Positions 34,980 through 48,420 are shown, counted from the first letter of the stretch. The stretch is DNA of 64,000 bases from Blumeriella jaapii (GCA_009599575.1 VWND01000008.1:1544975-1608974), one strand, 5' to 3'. A program made the numbers and translations. The notes: generated from the sequence alone by a model not told the origin.

Positions 34980-36460
34980 TTTTTTTTCGAAACGCAACGA
35001 GCGTAAATCCGCAATTACAATTTTAATTATCAATTACGATAAAACAAATTGTTTTTCCAAAGCAGATTAATAATGCTTTTAAAACCTTCCGAATTGCGAA
35101 TTTTTTTAATCCGATATATTTACAAATAATCTTACGTAGCATACGCTAAAACAAAAAAAATAAAGCTTTTGGTCGATCGCAAATATTATTAAAAAATTAT
35201 AAAAGCAAATATATAATAATACGTTTCGAATTATCGTTGCATCCGAATAAAAACTAGACGCGATAAAACCCCGGACTTTTTAAAACCGTTGCTTATACTC
35301 AACAGGCTTTATTAATACTTAACGATAAATTTTACAAAACTTTTATTAAACGAAAATAATTACGATTTCGCTTTCGTAATAATAAATCGCTTATCTAAAA
35401 AACCTTTATTAATTTTTTGCTATAAAACTATTACAACGAAAAAGCTGGTAATTTTGTTTTTAATTTATTAAATACGTTATTTCGACATGCCGAATTTAAT
35501 TATTTCGGACCGAAAAACTTAATTTGTTTCGGTTTTTTAGCAAAAACTCTGCCGCATATTAAAAACCAAAATCAAATTAATTACTGCGTATAATTTTAAT
35601 ATCGATAAGCAAATCGAAATAATAAACTAATATATTAAGCAACGCTTCCGCCTCTTTTGTTTTTATTATTAAAACAATTAAAAACGCTTTTTATTTTTAA
35701 TAAATATTATACAATTAATTTTATCGCATAAATCTTTCGGCAACGTTTTTTTTTTTTAAATTTTAAATAAATACAAAGCTCGCATATTTTAAAATATAAA
35801 TAACCTCCGTTCTTTTCGCTCGGCTATCGAAAAGCTTAACCGCGACGAAGCTTTGTATTTGGCTTTCCGAGCTAAAAAAATTATAAAATACGCGCAATCG
35901 TTTATTACGCAATAATAAGCCAAAATAAAACGCCTCGCTAATTTATATAAACGACTAATAAATTAAAATATAAACGATAAAATATTAATAAATATTAAAA
36001 ATTAAAAGTTCGACCGATTTTTCCGAAAGCTTTTAAATAAATAATACGGCCTAATTAAAATCGTCGATAAAATAAAAAAAAATTAAAAGCTTAATCTTTC
36101 CGCAAACTGATTAATTTATTTAATTTTTTATTTATATTCGCTCCGAAAGCATATTAGCAATCTTTTATCTGGCCAACGCCGCCCCGAACCAATTTTTATT
36201 TAATTATTTTTTAAATAAACGAAATAAAAAATCGAAAAAATAATAAATTCGAAATTGCATAAAAAAATATTGCAATACCAGGTTAATTAAAAAAGCGCTA
36301 ATAAAAATCTCGAATAATACTTTTGTTTTAACGCTATAACGGCCTTTTATATTTTTTAAGTATTTTACCGATCGCATTTTATCGTCAAAAGCTTTTTACG
36401 AACATTTTCCGTATAATTGCAAATTTATAACGAAAACAGAAAAGATTATATTAAATTGAA
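34980..36460 (+). pseudogene. Gypsy-4 copy 1 integrase and chromodomain-like relic
   Basis: Segments matching the integrase core in broken frames include ITAYNFNTDKQIEIINQYIK (about 35575-35630, the AYHPQTDGQTE block with His and Gly changed). The end carries a chromodomain-like segment: LQYQVN-KSANKNLE and IF-VFYRSHF (36265-36390), with Trp positions now stops. Together these make it a chromovirus. Confidence 0.7.
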
Positions 36461-36518
36461 AAACGATAAATTTATAATTGCAATTGCGAAGACGCAGTTT
36501 TTCGGAAAAAAAAAATAG

Positions 36519-36775
36519 TATTACGATTCTGGCCTAGCTAATAATAATTGCTAATAATATAATTGCCAATAGTATGGTTGCTAATAGTATAAATGCTGGT
36601 GGTATTAAATTAAAATTTAAGCACGGACCATTTCGGCCATTAGGCCTCGCGCTAAGTTACGTGATTTATAAGCGTAATTTATTATATATAAAATTCGCGA
36701 CCCCGAGCATTTTAGCTCGGTGTTTTTTTTTTAATTTATATGCGTACTTTTTGATTTATATTATTCCGATCATTT
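36519..36775 (+). repeat. Gypsy-4 copy 1, 3' LTR
   Basis: Preceded by a purine tract GGAAAAAAAAAATAG. More strongly C-to-T changed than the 5' LTR. Ends where TAATATTATAAGCGAGAA starts module C. Confidence 0.85.
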
Positions 36776-37590
36776 TAATATTATAAGCGAGAAAATTTTA
36801 ATGGTCATCAACGTTGGTAACCAGTTTTGGCAGACCCTGATGACCAATTTTTTTTAATTACCAGATCGGTTTTTTCGCAAAAATTATTCGATTTGAAAAA
36901 TAAAATTATATTCGTATTCAGCTTATTAATTAATAATCTTTTGTACGCAAAAGCTTATAAATACGATTAATAAATTAAAAAGTTGTAATAACCCCTCTTT
37001 TTAACTCTAATTTTGACAGACTCTAGTAACCGACTTTCTTTGGTCACCAGGTCGGTTTTTTCGCAAAAATTATTCGATTTTAAAAATAAAATTATATTTA
37101 TATTCAGCTTATTAATTATTAATCTTTTGTACGCAAAAGCTTATAAATACGATTAATAAATTAAAAAGTTGTAATAACTTCTCTTTTTAACCCTAATCTT
37201 GGCAGATTTTGGTAATCGACTTTCTTTGGTCACCAGGTCGGTTTTTTCGCAAAAATTATTCGATTTTAAAAATAAAATTATATTTGTATTCAACTTATTA
37301 ATTATTAATCTTTTATACGCAAAAGCTTATAAATACGATTAATAAATTAAAAAATTGCAATAACCCCCCCTTTTAACCCTAATCTTGGCAGACCCTGGTA
37401 ACCGATTTTCTTTGGTCACCAGGTCGGTTTTTTCGCAAAAATTATTCGATTTTAAAAATAAAAATATATTTGTATTCAGCTTATTAATTATTAATCTTTT
37501 GTACGCAAAAGCTTATAAATACGATTGATAAATTAAAAAGTTGTAATAACCCCCCCTTCTAACCCTAATCTTGGCAGACCCTGGTACCCT
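36776..37590 (+). repeat. ~180-bp subtelomeric repeat, 4 units plus part (module C)
   Basis: Four full units and a truncated fifth ending ACCCTGGTACCCTCGAAATT. CTAACCCTAA at 37559-37568. The first unit is strongly C-to-T changed (TTGGTCACC to TTAATTACC). Confidence 0.85.
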
Positions 37591-37599
37591 CGAAATTAT

Positions 37600-38464
37600 A
37601 CAATAATAATATATATATATAATTCGATTAAATATTAATCGTAAAATAAGCGTTCGTAAAATCAACAAACAGACTAATAATAGCTCGGCTTTATAGCTTA
37701 ATTTTACAGCTTGCGGTATTCGTATTTACTAATAAAATACCAGTCTATTCTTTAATAAAACTTTATAAATTTATTTATTTTTAAAAATTAATATTAAAAC
37801 TTATATAATTTCTTTTATTTTATACAATTCGATTTATTATTAATCGTAATGCAAACGTTTTACGAATTGACGCACGGACCAAAAATAGCTTCGCTCCAAA
37901 GCCCAATTCTACAGCCTGCGGTATTCGTATTTACTAGTAAAACACCAGCCCATTTCTTAATAAAATCGTTCAATTCTTTTTATATTTGGGTTATTAATAT
38001 TAAAACTTATTTAATTCTTTTTATTTTGTACAATTCGATTTATTACTAATCGCAATGCAAACGTTCTACGAATTAAAGCACGGACCAAGAATAACTTGGC
38101 TCCAAAGCCTAATTCTACAGCCTGCGGTATTCGTATTTACTAGTAAAAACACCAGCCCATTTCTTAATAGAATCGTCTATTTTTTTTTTTATATTTGGGT
38201 TATTAATATTAAAACTTATTTAATTCTTTTTATTTTGTACAATTCGATTTATTATTAATCGCAATGCAAGCGTTTTACGAACTAACGCACGGACCAAGAA
38301 TAGCTTGGCTCCAAAGCCTAATTCTACAGCCTGCGGTATTCGTATTTACTAGTAAAACACCAGCCCATTTCTTAATAGAATCGTTTAATTCTTTTTATAT
38401 TTGGGTTATTAATATTAAAACTTATTTAATTTCTTTTATTTTATACAATTCGATTTATTATTAA
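37600..38464 (+). repeat. 206-bp tandem repeat, 1 diverged and 3 typical units (module C)
   Basis: A diverged first unit (37600-37848, recognisable from GCTTGCGGTATTCGTATTTA) then units at 37849, 38055 and 38264. The diverged unit exists also in D (about 49560-49807) but not in A or B, linking C and D by descent. Confidence 0.88.
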
Positions 38465-38624
38465 TCGCAATACAAACGTTCAGAAAATCGTGCACGGTCG
38501 CAAAATTTAACTTTCGCTTAAACCCATATTCGCCTAATCCCATACACGCACAAAATAAATTTTAAAAAATTATATACTTTATATAATCTAGTCGTTCGTA
38601 TGCTTTCGGGACAAAAGTCCTAAA

Positions 38625-38874
38625 GCACCTATGGTGTAGTGGTTGATGGTTTCTGTAGGTTCAATTCCTTCGTTACCCCATTAAAAACCCGTAAAGCCAC
38701 GGGAAAAGGGTTGCTAGGCGTTCTGCCTTAATGCTCCGCCACTCTACTTATAGAACCTAGTTGCATGCAAATTCTATGGCTCCGGCCCGTGAATTGTCCC
38801 ACGGGGTCTTGTATATATGATGAATAAGTATAAGTCGGTGTATCAGTCTGCCCTTTGCTGTAAGTGTCTTTTTT
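38625..38874 (+). ncRNA. Candidate Pol III transcript / SINE-like structured RNA, copy C (best preserved)
   Basis: A box TGGTGTAGTGG (38632-38642), B box GGTTCAATTCC (38658-38668), T6 (38869-38874). Hairpin 1 CCCGT/ACGGG (38688-38703, loop AAAGCC) and hairpin 2 CCCGTG/CACGGG (38786-38805, loop AATTGTCC). TTGCATGCAAATTCTATGGC at about 38761 contains an 8-10 base palindrome. Compared with A, B and D nearly all differences are C/T or G/A. Not a canonical tRNA: box spacing is 15 instead of about 30-60, leaving no anticodon arm. Confidence 0.6.
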
Positions 38875-38879
38875 GTAAT

Positions 38880-39255
38880 TTAATTTAATTAATTAAAGTT
38901 TTAATTTATTTAATTAAATAAAGTTTCGAATAATTTATTTAATTAAAGTTTTCGAATAATTTATTTAATTAAAATTATCGTTGCTATGGGCTACGCGAAA
39001 ACTTTAATCAATTAAAGTTTTGAAAATTTTTCAAAACCACACACCACCCAAATTATCAAAACTCCCAAAACCCCAAAAAACCCCAAAAAACCCCCAAAAA
39101 ACCCCCAAAACCCCCAAAACCCCCAAAACTACCAAAACCACCAAAACCTCCAAAACCTCCAAAACCCCCAAAACTACCAAAACCACCAAAACTTCCAAAA
39201 CTCCCAAAACTTCAAAAACTTCAAAAACTTCAAAAACTTCAAAAAAACCCCTAAA
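38880..39255 (+). repeat. AT repeats, palindrome and CCAAAA tract (module C)
   Basis: AT repeats with a rearranged first unit (shared with D), palindrome arms GTTTTGAAAA/TTTTCAAAAC at 39017-39037, then CCAAAA/CCCAAAA/CTTCAAAA repeats to about 39245. In this copy the tract is in frame with the helicase ATG and open, encoding KTPKTPKTTKTSKT-type repeats behind a TTG; elsewhere the phase differs. Confidence 0.8.
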
Positions 39256-39319
39256 AAAAACTTATTCTTATTTTCTTCGAATTTCTTCGATTATACGATT
39301 TTTTTTTAAAAAATTCGAT

Positions 39320-42308
39320 ATGTCAAACATTCAAGTATCTTCCACCCCTTTGATAAACAGCGTTAATATTTATTATTTTAGTAACTTTCGTATTACTAAC
39401 GATTTAAATCCTAAACAAGCGTTTCAAGATTTACCTGATTTTCACTTTTTATTTTATTATATAAATTTTGAATTATTGCTTTGTTTGTTTTGTAATTCAT
39501 CTATTACTGGATTTGAACAACATATACGTAAAAATCATTTTCATTTAATTTCAAAAAACGATCGAAATAAATTAATTAAACAAAGCTTAATTATTTATCA
39601 ATCGTTAAAAATCGAATCTTTGAAAAACAGTTTAGAATTAATACGACTTTTTTTATTAAAATTCGATTTAAAACCTTTTCCAGAACTCGAAATATCGCAA
39701 AACAATTTTAAATGCGATTTTTGTTTTTTAATTCTAGCAAATCGTATAAATATCAAAAAACATATTAAAAAAATTCATATAAATGAAATCGAAATTATTA
39801 TTGCAAATAATATTAGTAAATATTATTCAATTGTAACTACTCAATTACTTAAAAGAAATAGATGGTATTTCGAAGTTAAACAAATTAATAATTCAGTAAA
39901 CGAAATCGAAGATAATATTCATTTTAATAAAATTTCAAAAGATTTATTATCTGATTTGTTAATAGCTCAAAATTTATTAATCGAAGAATTAAATTTAAAA
40001 AAATTTTTATTCTACGAAAATTTAAATTCGTTTAAAATAAATCTTAGCGATAATTTAATTAATTTTCAAGCAAAAACTCGATATGCTGAATTTATTCAAA
40101 ATTATAAGCCGCAAAAATTATACGATTTATGTGAATTATATAATCAAAATAAAAACGACGAATTGATTAAATTTATAATCGATAATATTCAAGAAATTCT
40201 TTATTTAAGTTTAGATAAAATTACTTGGATAAATAAAAGTTATTTAAATATTTTAAATAGTTTTGAGCCTAATAAAATAGGCAATAAAGAATTTAAAATA
40301 TTATTTACATCGAAATCTCGCGTCGATTATTTTGCTTTTTTTAATAATTTTATTACTTTTTTCTTTCGTAGTTATAATTTAAAATTATATAAAACTAGTA
40401 AACCGATTTTTAAAATCGATACAAAACTAAAAGAAAAAATTGACGATATTATTATAAGCGATTGATTATATAAACGATCTAAAAATTGAAGTTTCATCGA
40501 AAAATTTCACAAAAACTATTAATCGAAATATAAATAAAGCTTATAATAATCGAATTTTAATCGACGATTTATCGAGTGATAATTCTGAAATTGAATTCGA
40601 TAATTTTATAAGCAATGAATCTATATTATCGGATGATAGCAATTCAAATAATATTAGTAATAATAGCAATACTTCGAATAATTCTTGGTTTTTTGGAAGA
40701 TTATCAAACGTAGATACAAAGCAAAATTCTTATATTTTATTTTTAAAAAAATATAAAAATTCTGAAACTGATCGTAATCCTTTGTTAATCGAATTTTAAA
40801 AATTATTAAGTAATATTATTTTTGAAATTTTAATTCAAAAACAAGATTTAAATATATTCGAAAGTCTTATTAACGCTTATTTTGCAATTAAAAGTTTAAG
40901 ATTTAATTTTATTTTACGAGATATTCTAGATTTATCTGGCTATTATTTTAAATTTATATATTGCTCGCAATTAATATTTTTAAATAAAGCTATAAATATT
41001 CTTGTTTGTAATTCTTAAAGTAATTTAAATGATATTTTAACTAAATTAATGAATAATTTTTTTAAAAATAATTCGAATACTGTATTAAGCGAATTGCTAT
41101 TACACCGATCGTTTTGTTTTATTGTAAATAAAAATCTTTCAAGCAATAGTAATGTTACAATTTATAGTTTGACTGAAAATACAGTTAGTTATAAAAACGT
41201 TGTTTTAAGTATTAACAATTTGCGATTTGTATTTAAAGAATTAATTTTAGAAACCGAGCAAATATTAAAAAACGATCTTCTTTTTAATATTTCAGAAAGC
41301 GAATATAGTCATATTACGTTAGCTGATTTTGCAAAATACGAAGATCGTAATAATACGACGCCTTTTTTATTTTTCAAAGATTTACATTCTAATAAAAAAG
41401 CAAACGATAAATGGTTATTTAATAAAGTTATTAAATCGTCAGAATTACGAGTTCGTTTTTATAATTTTTCGAATCAAAAATTACAAATTAAACCCTAAGC
41501 AATTAAAGCTTATTTAAAATTAAATTTCAATTTAAAAAAGTTATTTTTGATTAATTTTTATTTAGATTGTGGTTTACTCATTCGAGGAACCGAACTTATT
41601 TTATTTAGAAGTTGTAATTCGCGTAAAGATAAAAAAGAATTATTTTTTGATATTGGAAGTGGTTTATTTATTATAAATATTAGTAAATTTAAATCGCAAT
41701 ATTCTAGTGAAAAGCTAGCTTCGAATATAAGATATATTTTTTTAAAAGTTAGTACTTTAGTATTATATTATATGGTTTTAGTAGAACCATTTATTAGAAT
41801 ATTAAATATTAGTATTTCGGCGAATAATAATTAATATAAAACAGTTAGTGCTTATTTTTTTTATACAAACAAAAGATTTTTAAAATCGGCCGATATTTCT
41901 AATTATTTAAAATCATTTTGTTTAGTAAAAATTGGTCAACCTTTAACTATTCAAAAATATCGTCAAATTATTGTAGCTATTATTAAATATTTTATAAAAA
42001 AAAATCTTGATATCAATTCTATTATATTAATTAATTCTAATAATAGTTTTACGAATAATAAGCTTCAAGCGAATCAAATGAATTATTCGTTAATAACTGA
42101 AGAATTAAATTATGGCCGTAATTCGAATACTTTCGAAAATACGCGAAGCGATTTGCAATCAAAGTATTTACAATTTTGCCTTTGTTATTTTGATTTTTTC
42201 GGCTTAAATAATAAAGAAATTATTAATAATTCATTTTTAAATAATCTCGATATTATTAATAAAATTAAAATTAATAAAAACAAGACTGAATTTTTGACTT
42301 TTGCATTA
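39320..42308 (+). pseudogene. Telomere-linked RecQ-type helicase relic, copy C (best N-terminal half)
   Basis: ATG at 39320 opens MSNIQVSSTPLINSVNIYYF, open for 382 codons to 40465, the longest intact N-half. Finger 1: CLFCNSSITGFEQHIRKNH (CX2CX9HX4H). Finger 2: CDFCFLILANRINIKKHIKK then IH (CX2CX12HX4H). Both keep all ligands. A 2-base loss plus CAA-to-TAA near 40446-40460 ends the frame relative to copy D. Later open piece 41049-41498: SELLLHRSFCFIVNKNLSSN...FNISESEYSHITLADFAKYE; then LLIRGTELILFRSCNSRKDK (41547-41834). It stops at 42308 where Gypsy-4 copy 2 enters after LTFAL. The helicase domain is absent. RecQ assignment comes from copy D. Confidence 0.82.
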
Positions 42309-42569
42309 TGTTACGACCCTGGCCTGGCTAATGATAGTTGCCAGTGGTATGGTTGCCAATGGTATAGTTGCCAGTGGTATGAATGCTGGTGATATTGGAT
42401 TAAGATTTGGGCACGGACCATTTCGGCCATTAGGCCTCGCGCTAAGTCACGTGACTTATAAGCGCAATCTATTATATATAAAATTCGCGATCCCGAGCAT
42501 TTTAGCTCGGTGTTTTTTTTTTCAATTTATATGCGTACCTTTTGATTTATATTATCTCGATTATCTTTA
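42309..42569 (+). repeat. Gypsy-4 copy 2, 5' LTR
   Basis: Starts TGTTACGACCCTGGCCTGG. Contains GCACGGACCATTTCGGCCAT, CACGTGACTTATAAGCGCAA and CCGAGC/GCTCGG hairpin followed by T8. Confidence 0.83.
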
Positions 42570-44220
42570 AGTTAATTATAATATAAAAAAAAACCAAACA
42601 ATTTTCGCTGAAAAGCTTTATATCTACGATTAAAAACTCGATTTACTTTTGCAATTCGAATTTTTTTCAAACCGTTCGTATCGACGTTTATTTATCGGTG
42701 TTTTAATTAAAACTTTCTTTTATTAATTTTATTTTTAAAAAAAGCTGAAATTTTTTTTTTTTATTAATTCGATCTGCTTTTGCAATTCGAATCGCTTTTT
42801 TTTAATATTATAACATTTTATACTTTTTTTATAAATCGACGCGGCATCCGAAAACAAACGCAACCCGTACGATTCGGTTTCGAATTAGCATTTCCATTTT
42901 TTGCTTTTGTTTTTAACGCTTTTTAATTTCCATTCGTTCTAAGCTTTTTCGACGATTTTAATAGCGAATTTTTATTTCACGACTTTTTTACCGAATTATA
43001 ATTATTTGCAACCGATTTATTTATTAAATTTTTTCGTTTTATAATCGAATTTAAAATCGAATTATACGACGCTGATATTTTAATATTTCCAAACCGACGA
43101 ATGCTTTTACGATTGCCTAGCATATCTGCTAACGCTAAAAAATTTATTACGGCTTAGCAGTTTCAAATCGCTTAAATAATCGCTTAAGCTATCGCCGCCG
43201 CTCGCTTTTCAATTTCCGTTAATATCGCTTGCGACGCTTTTTTTTTATTTCGAGCTTCGCGCGCTTTTATCGCAAATTTCCAATTAATTTTCAAATACTA
43301 TTTTTCCGTTTTCGATTCAGCTATTTTTCGAATCGAACTATTTAAAATCAAATATTTTCGCTACGCTTTCAGCGATTATTAAAAAAAAATTAAATATAAC
43401 GCATAAAAAATAAATATAAAACTGTTTATTAAAAAATATTTAAAAAATTTTATATAAAATATAAATTAAGCCAAAATATATTTTAAATATATTATTAAAA
43501 AAGCAAAAACCATTATTTTAAAGCATCTGAACCCCGAGTTCCATAATCAAGCCCAATCGGCCCGAAACGTTTTTCGTATTTTTAATCAGCGCTTTTTTAA
43601 TTACAATCGCGTTTAATTTGCCAAATTATAATATAACAAGCTTTATATAAATAACGGTTAAATTTATAATAACTTTCGTTTTTTATTTATTTGCTACGCA
43701 ATTATTAACAAAATTGCTAAAAACCGTTGATTTAAAAATATATACGAAAAAATTATTTTTATTTTTAAATACGACTTCCGAATAAAAAAGTATAAAATAA
43801 ATAATAATTATATTATTTTAAACGAGTTTTTAGCCGTTGCGAATAAAAAATCACGTAATATCCGAGCTAAAAAAATAGCTTTTATTCGTCGTATAAATTA
43901 TTTTTTTTTTATTATAACTTTTGTTAATTAAAATTTTAAACGTATTTCCGGTATTTTTAAAGTTTTATAATATTTTATTTTTTTAGCTCTTTTTGCTCGC
44001 ACAGCTTTTTTTTTTTTTTAGCAGAAATTCTTACGAGCGTATAGCTGCCACTTTTGCTATTTTCGGTTTTCCCCGTTTGGCTACGCGTTTTTTTAGCGTT
44101 TATTATAATTGCGGCAAGCCCGGCCATTTCGCAAACGTTTGTTTCGACGCCAAATTTAATCGTAAAATCGCCGAAATAATTATCGACGAAAAGCAAAACG
44201 ATTTGTTAAAAAACTTTTAA
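42570..44220 (+). pseudogene. Gypsy-4 copy 2 leader and gag relic
   Basis: Leader to about 42870, then broken gag frames. Knuckle at 44101-44142 reads YYNCGKPGHFANVC, with the same Cys-to-Tyr loss as copy 1. The 75-codon open piece 43993-44220 ends with IAEIIIDEKQNDLLKNF. A minus-strand frame over the same place is a shadow. Confidence 0.72.
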
Positions 44221-44319
44221 GCCGTAGCAAAAATTTTTATTATAGCAAAAAATTCGATTTATAAAAAAATTTAAAATTTAACCAGCGTTTTTTAATAAAA
44301 AAGCGACAGTTTTTAATTT

Positions 44320-44600
44320 TTATAAAACTAATACGTAATAAATCATATATTAAAATATTTGTATATATCGATAACGGAGTTAATATTTTCGATGCGATTA
44401 AAACTTTTTTAACGTATTAATTTTCTTAACGTTTCGAAATAAATTTTATTCGGCTGCATAAACTTATTATATTTACCGGCTATAATAGCGAACCGAAAAA
44501 GCTTATTTTTATTATTCTTTTTTTTTTTACGATTAACCGACGTTGTATAAATTTTTTTTTTTTAATTATAAACCTGAGCTTTACCGACGTTTTTATTAAT
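44320..44600 (+). pseudogene. Gypsy-4 copy 2 protease relic
   Basis: Same DNG active-site change as copy 1, followed by NIFDAIKTFLTY and LHKLIIFTGYNSEPKKLIF. Confidence 0.62.
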
Positions 44601-44798
44601 CGCAAATTTTTACAACACTACGATTTAAAACAAGCGTATAACCAAGAAAAAAACAAAATAAAATAACTATTCGATATGCCTATTATTTTTTATTTTAACG
44701 AACAGTTATTCGTCGATTTTAATCAGCGAATAAAACCCAAAATATTTAATCGCATATATTAAAAAAATACAAATAAACGAAACAGCGTAATAAAAGCT

Positions 44799-46690
44799 TT
44801 GCATATTTTTGCTAATATTTTTACGACGATTAAAAAAGCTTATTTAAGCTTTAAAGCTAATAAACCCTCCACGTTTATACGAAATCTCAAAAGCAATTTA
44901 TATAAAATAAAAAAGTTTTTTATTAGCAGTTTTAAACCGATCAAGCCGATTTTTCCAATCGTGCTAATTACTTTTTTTACTTTTAATTATAATATTAATT
45001 GTATTTCCGCCTTTGCATTCAACGCTTTACAAATACGTTACGAAAAGCGAATGCGAGCCGTAAAAAAAAAAAAGTTATTATTATTCAACGATTGCACGTT
45101 TATTACTTTTATATACGATATAAATAAAAAACGTTTTCGCCGTACGAAAATCGCCGAATTTGAAAAAGTTATATAGCTCGCGGTAATAAAAAATATTTTC
45201 GTTTCCGACGCTTTGCAAACCAAATATAACGATAATATAATTTTTATAAAAAAGCTTTTTTTAATTTAATATTCGAAATTCGAAAAACTGTTTTATAAGC
45301 AAAAAAACGATAAGCTCGCTTTCCGCCGCTTCGATATAAATTATAAAATATATTTTGCTACGGAAAATACGCTTTTTATAAAACTATTTAAACGCTTTAT
45401 AAATAAACAGCTTACAAAAATCAAAAGTTATATTTTCGATAATTTGCATAAAAGTTTTATTAAACTTTTTAATGCTTTTTTCGCCGCCCCGATTTTATTT
45501 ATTAAAAAATCAAACGGTTTTATACGCTTATATATCGATTATCGCAAGCTTAACGATTTTACGAAAAAGAATTTTTATTTTTTATTTTTAATCGACGAAA
45601 TACTAGCGCGAATTATTAAAATTAAAATATTTACGAAAATTAATATTTAATAAATATTTAATCGAATTCGAATATTCGAAAAATTTAAAAAACTAACCAG
45701 TTTTCGTATTCGATACGGCATATATAAATATAAAATTTTTTCGTTCGGTTTTATTAATAAGCCCGCTATATTTTAACGCTTTATTAATAATATTTTTATA
45801 AAACATTTGAATGATTTTTGCTCGGCGTATTTTAACGATATTTTTATTTACTTCGCGAATAATTTAAAATATAAAATCTACGTTAAAAAAATTTTATCGA
45901 TTCTGAAAAAATACGGCTTAGAAATTAATATTAAAAAATGCGAATTTAATATTACGAAAACCAAATTTTTAAATTTCGTTATTAATATTTAAAATATTAA
46001 AATAAACCCGGAAAAAATCGCTATTATTAAAAATTAATAATATATAGCGAATATGCGAAGCGTGCAAAGCTTTTTAAGCTTTTGCAATTTTTACAAACGT
46101 TTTATAGCCGGCTATAGCCGTATTTGCCGCTTTTTCACTGCTTTTATAAGCAAAAACATTTTTTTCGTATTCGAAAAAAAGCAGAAAAACGCATAGGAAA
46201 TATTACGCAAAATCTTGTTAAATGCTTTTATTTTATGTTATTACGACCTTTATAAGCAAACGCGCCTGAAAACCGATTTTTTTAATAAAATAATAATTGG
46301 CGTATTATCGCAATTGCAAAAAATAACTTTTATTATTCGGTCGGTTTTTTTTTTAAAATTATAATCGACGCCGAATTTAATTATCCGATCTACGACAAAA
46401 AGCTTTTCGTTATTTTTCGCTTTTTCAAAAATTATAAGCCGAAGCTGTTAAACGCTTAAAAAAACGTATATATATATACCGATCACCGCGTTTTAAAATA
46501 TTTTATAATAATTAAAAACTTTTCGGCCCGATAAGCCCGATAAACCGAATTTTTCGCCGATTTTTATTTTACAATTATATATCGGTCGGAAATTATTAAT
46601 ACGCTCGCTAATACTTTTTTTCGCAAAAACCAAAATATTTTTTTATTAAAAACGCGACAGCGAACAGCTCGGAAATAGCAAATGTTTTCA
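44799..46690 (+). pseudogene. Gypsy-4 copy 2 reverse transcriptase and RNase H relic
   Basis: 44799-45176 is an open pre-RT linker (MHIFANIFTTIKKAYLSFKA...). 45444-45650 gives FNAFFAAPILFIKKSNGFIR and DYRKLNDFTKKNFYFLFLID without the extra T that breaks copy 1. 45807-45992 gives FCSAYFNDIFIYFANNLKYK with YFND at 45828-45839. RNase H follows in broken frames to about 46690. Confidence 0.8.
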
Positions 46691-46929
46691 AACGATAAAT
46701 TAAATTTTTAAATTTTAAAAAAAATAACTGCTAAAAGCATAGCCACGTTAACGTTTATAAAAATAGCGTTCGATAAACGCGATAACGGCAGTATTTTTTC
46801 CGAAAACGAAAAAAATAATAAAAACGAAAAAAATAAAATGTTTATAAAAAAATCCGCAGATTTAATTTTCGTAATCGCGTACGATATATATAATTATATA
46901 ATTATAAACGATTTGCTACAAATTAATAA

Positions 46930-48420
46930 AAACTTTTTTTTTTTCGAAGCGCAACGAGCGTAAATCCGCAATTACAATTTTAATTATTAATTACGATAAA
47001 ACAAATTGTTTTTCCAAAGCAAATTAATAATGCTTTTGAAACTTTCCGAATTGCGAATTTTTTTAATCCGATATATTTATAAATAATCTTACGTAGCATA
47101 CGCTAAAACAAAAAAAATAAAGCTTTTAGTCGATCGCAAATATTATTAAAAAATTATAAAAGTAAATATATAATAATACGTTTCGAATTATCGTTGCATC
47201 CGAATAAAAGCTAGGCGCGACAAAACCCCGGACTTTTTAAAACCGTTGCTTATATTCAACAGGCTTTATTAATACTTAACGATAAATTTTACAAAGCTTT
47301 TATTAAACGAAAATAATTACGATTTCGCTTTCGTAATAATAAATCGCTTATTTAAAAAACCTTTGTTAATTTTTTGTTATAAAACTATTACAACGAAAAA
47401 GCTGGTAATTTTGTTTTTAATTTATTAAATACGTTATTTCGGCATGCCGGATTTAATTATTTTGGACCGAAAAATTTAATTTGTTTCGGTTTTTTAGCAA
47501 AAACTCTGCCGTATATTAAAAACCAAAATCAAATTAATTACTGCGTATAATTTTAATATCGATAAGCAAATCGAAATAATAAACTAATATATTAAGCAAC
47601 GCTTCCGCCTCTTTTGTTTTTATTATTAAAACAATTAAAAACGCTTTTTATTTTTAATAAATATTATACAATTAATTTTATCGCATAAATTTTTCGGCAA
47701 CGTTTTTTTTTTTTAAATTTTAAATAAATACAAAGCTCGCATATTTTAAAATATAAATAACTTCCGTCCTTTTCGCTCGGCTATCGAAAAGCTTAACCGC
47801 GACGAAGCTTTGTATTTGGCTTTCCGAGCTAAAAAAATTATAAAATACGCGCAATCGTTTATTACGCAATAATAAGCCAAAATAAAACGCTTCGCCAATT
47901 TATATAAACGATTAATAAATTAAAATATAAGCGATAAAATATTAATAAATATTAAAAATTAAAAGTTCGACCGATTTTTCCGAAAGCTTTTAAATAAATA
48001 ATACGGCCTAATTAAAATCGTCGATAAAATAAAAAAAAATTAAAAGCTTAATCTTTTCGCAAACTGATTAATTTATTTAATTTTTTATTTATATTCGCTC
48101 CGAAAGCATATTAGCAATCTTTTATTTGGCCAACGCCGCTCCGAATCAATTTTTATTTAATTATTTTCTAAATAAACGGAATAAAAAATCGAAAAAATAA
48201 TAAATTCGAAATTACATAAAAAAATATTGCAATATCAGGTCAATTAAAAAAGCGCTAATAAAAATCTCGAATAATACTTTTGTTTTAACGCTATAACGGC
48301 CTTTTATATTTTTTAAGTATTTTACCGATCGCATTCTATCGTCAAAAGCTTTTTACGAATATTTTCCGTATAATTGCAAATTTATAACGAAAGCAGAAAA
48401 GATTATATTAAATTGAAAAA
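46930..48420 (+). pseudogene. Gypsy-4 copy 2 integrase and chromodomain-like relic
   Basis: Matches 34980-36460 base for base apart from C/T and G/A changes. Same AYNFNTDKQ block (about 47545) and same chromodomain-like end (48220-48350). No open frame. Confidence 0.7.

Larger units (their letters stand above)
21816..36775 (+). other. Subtelomeric helicase module B
   Basis: Begins TAATATTATAAGCGAGAG directly after the truncated copy-A helicase (preceded by CC) and ends at the 3' LTR of a chromovirus. Distinctive points are eight 206-bp units instead of four and a gag-only LTR element inside its helicase. Confidence 0.8.
30332..36775 (+). mobile_element. Gypsy-4 copy 1: chromovirus-type LTR retrotransposon, RIP-killed
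   Basis: 5' LTR 30332 to about 30590 and 3' LTR 36519 to about 36775 begin TGTTACGACCCTGG and TATTACGATTCTGG. Between them on the plus strand lie gag with knuckle, protease, RT, RNase H, integrase and a chromodomain-like tail. It starts inside the copy-B helicase after GCATTA; no helicase sequence or target duplication follows on the right, where module C begins at once. A near-identical copy is at 42309-48732, broken at the same helicase base. Confidence 0.88.

Noticed and set aside
39020..39319. N-terminal extension of the helicase starting at the TTG
   Set aside because: No ATG, repeat-only content and phase not conserved between modules; the shared ATG at 39320 is preferred.
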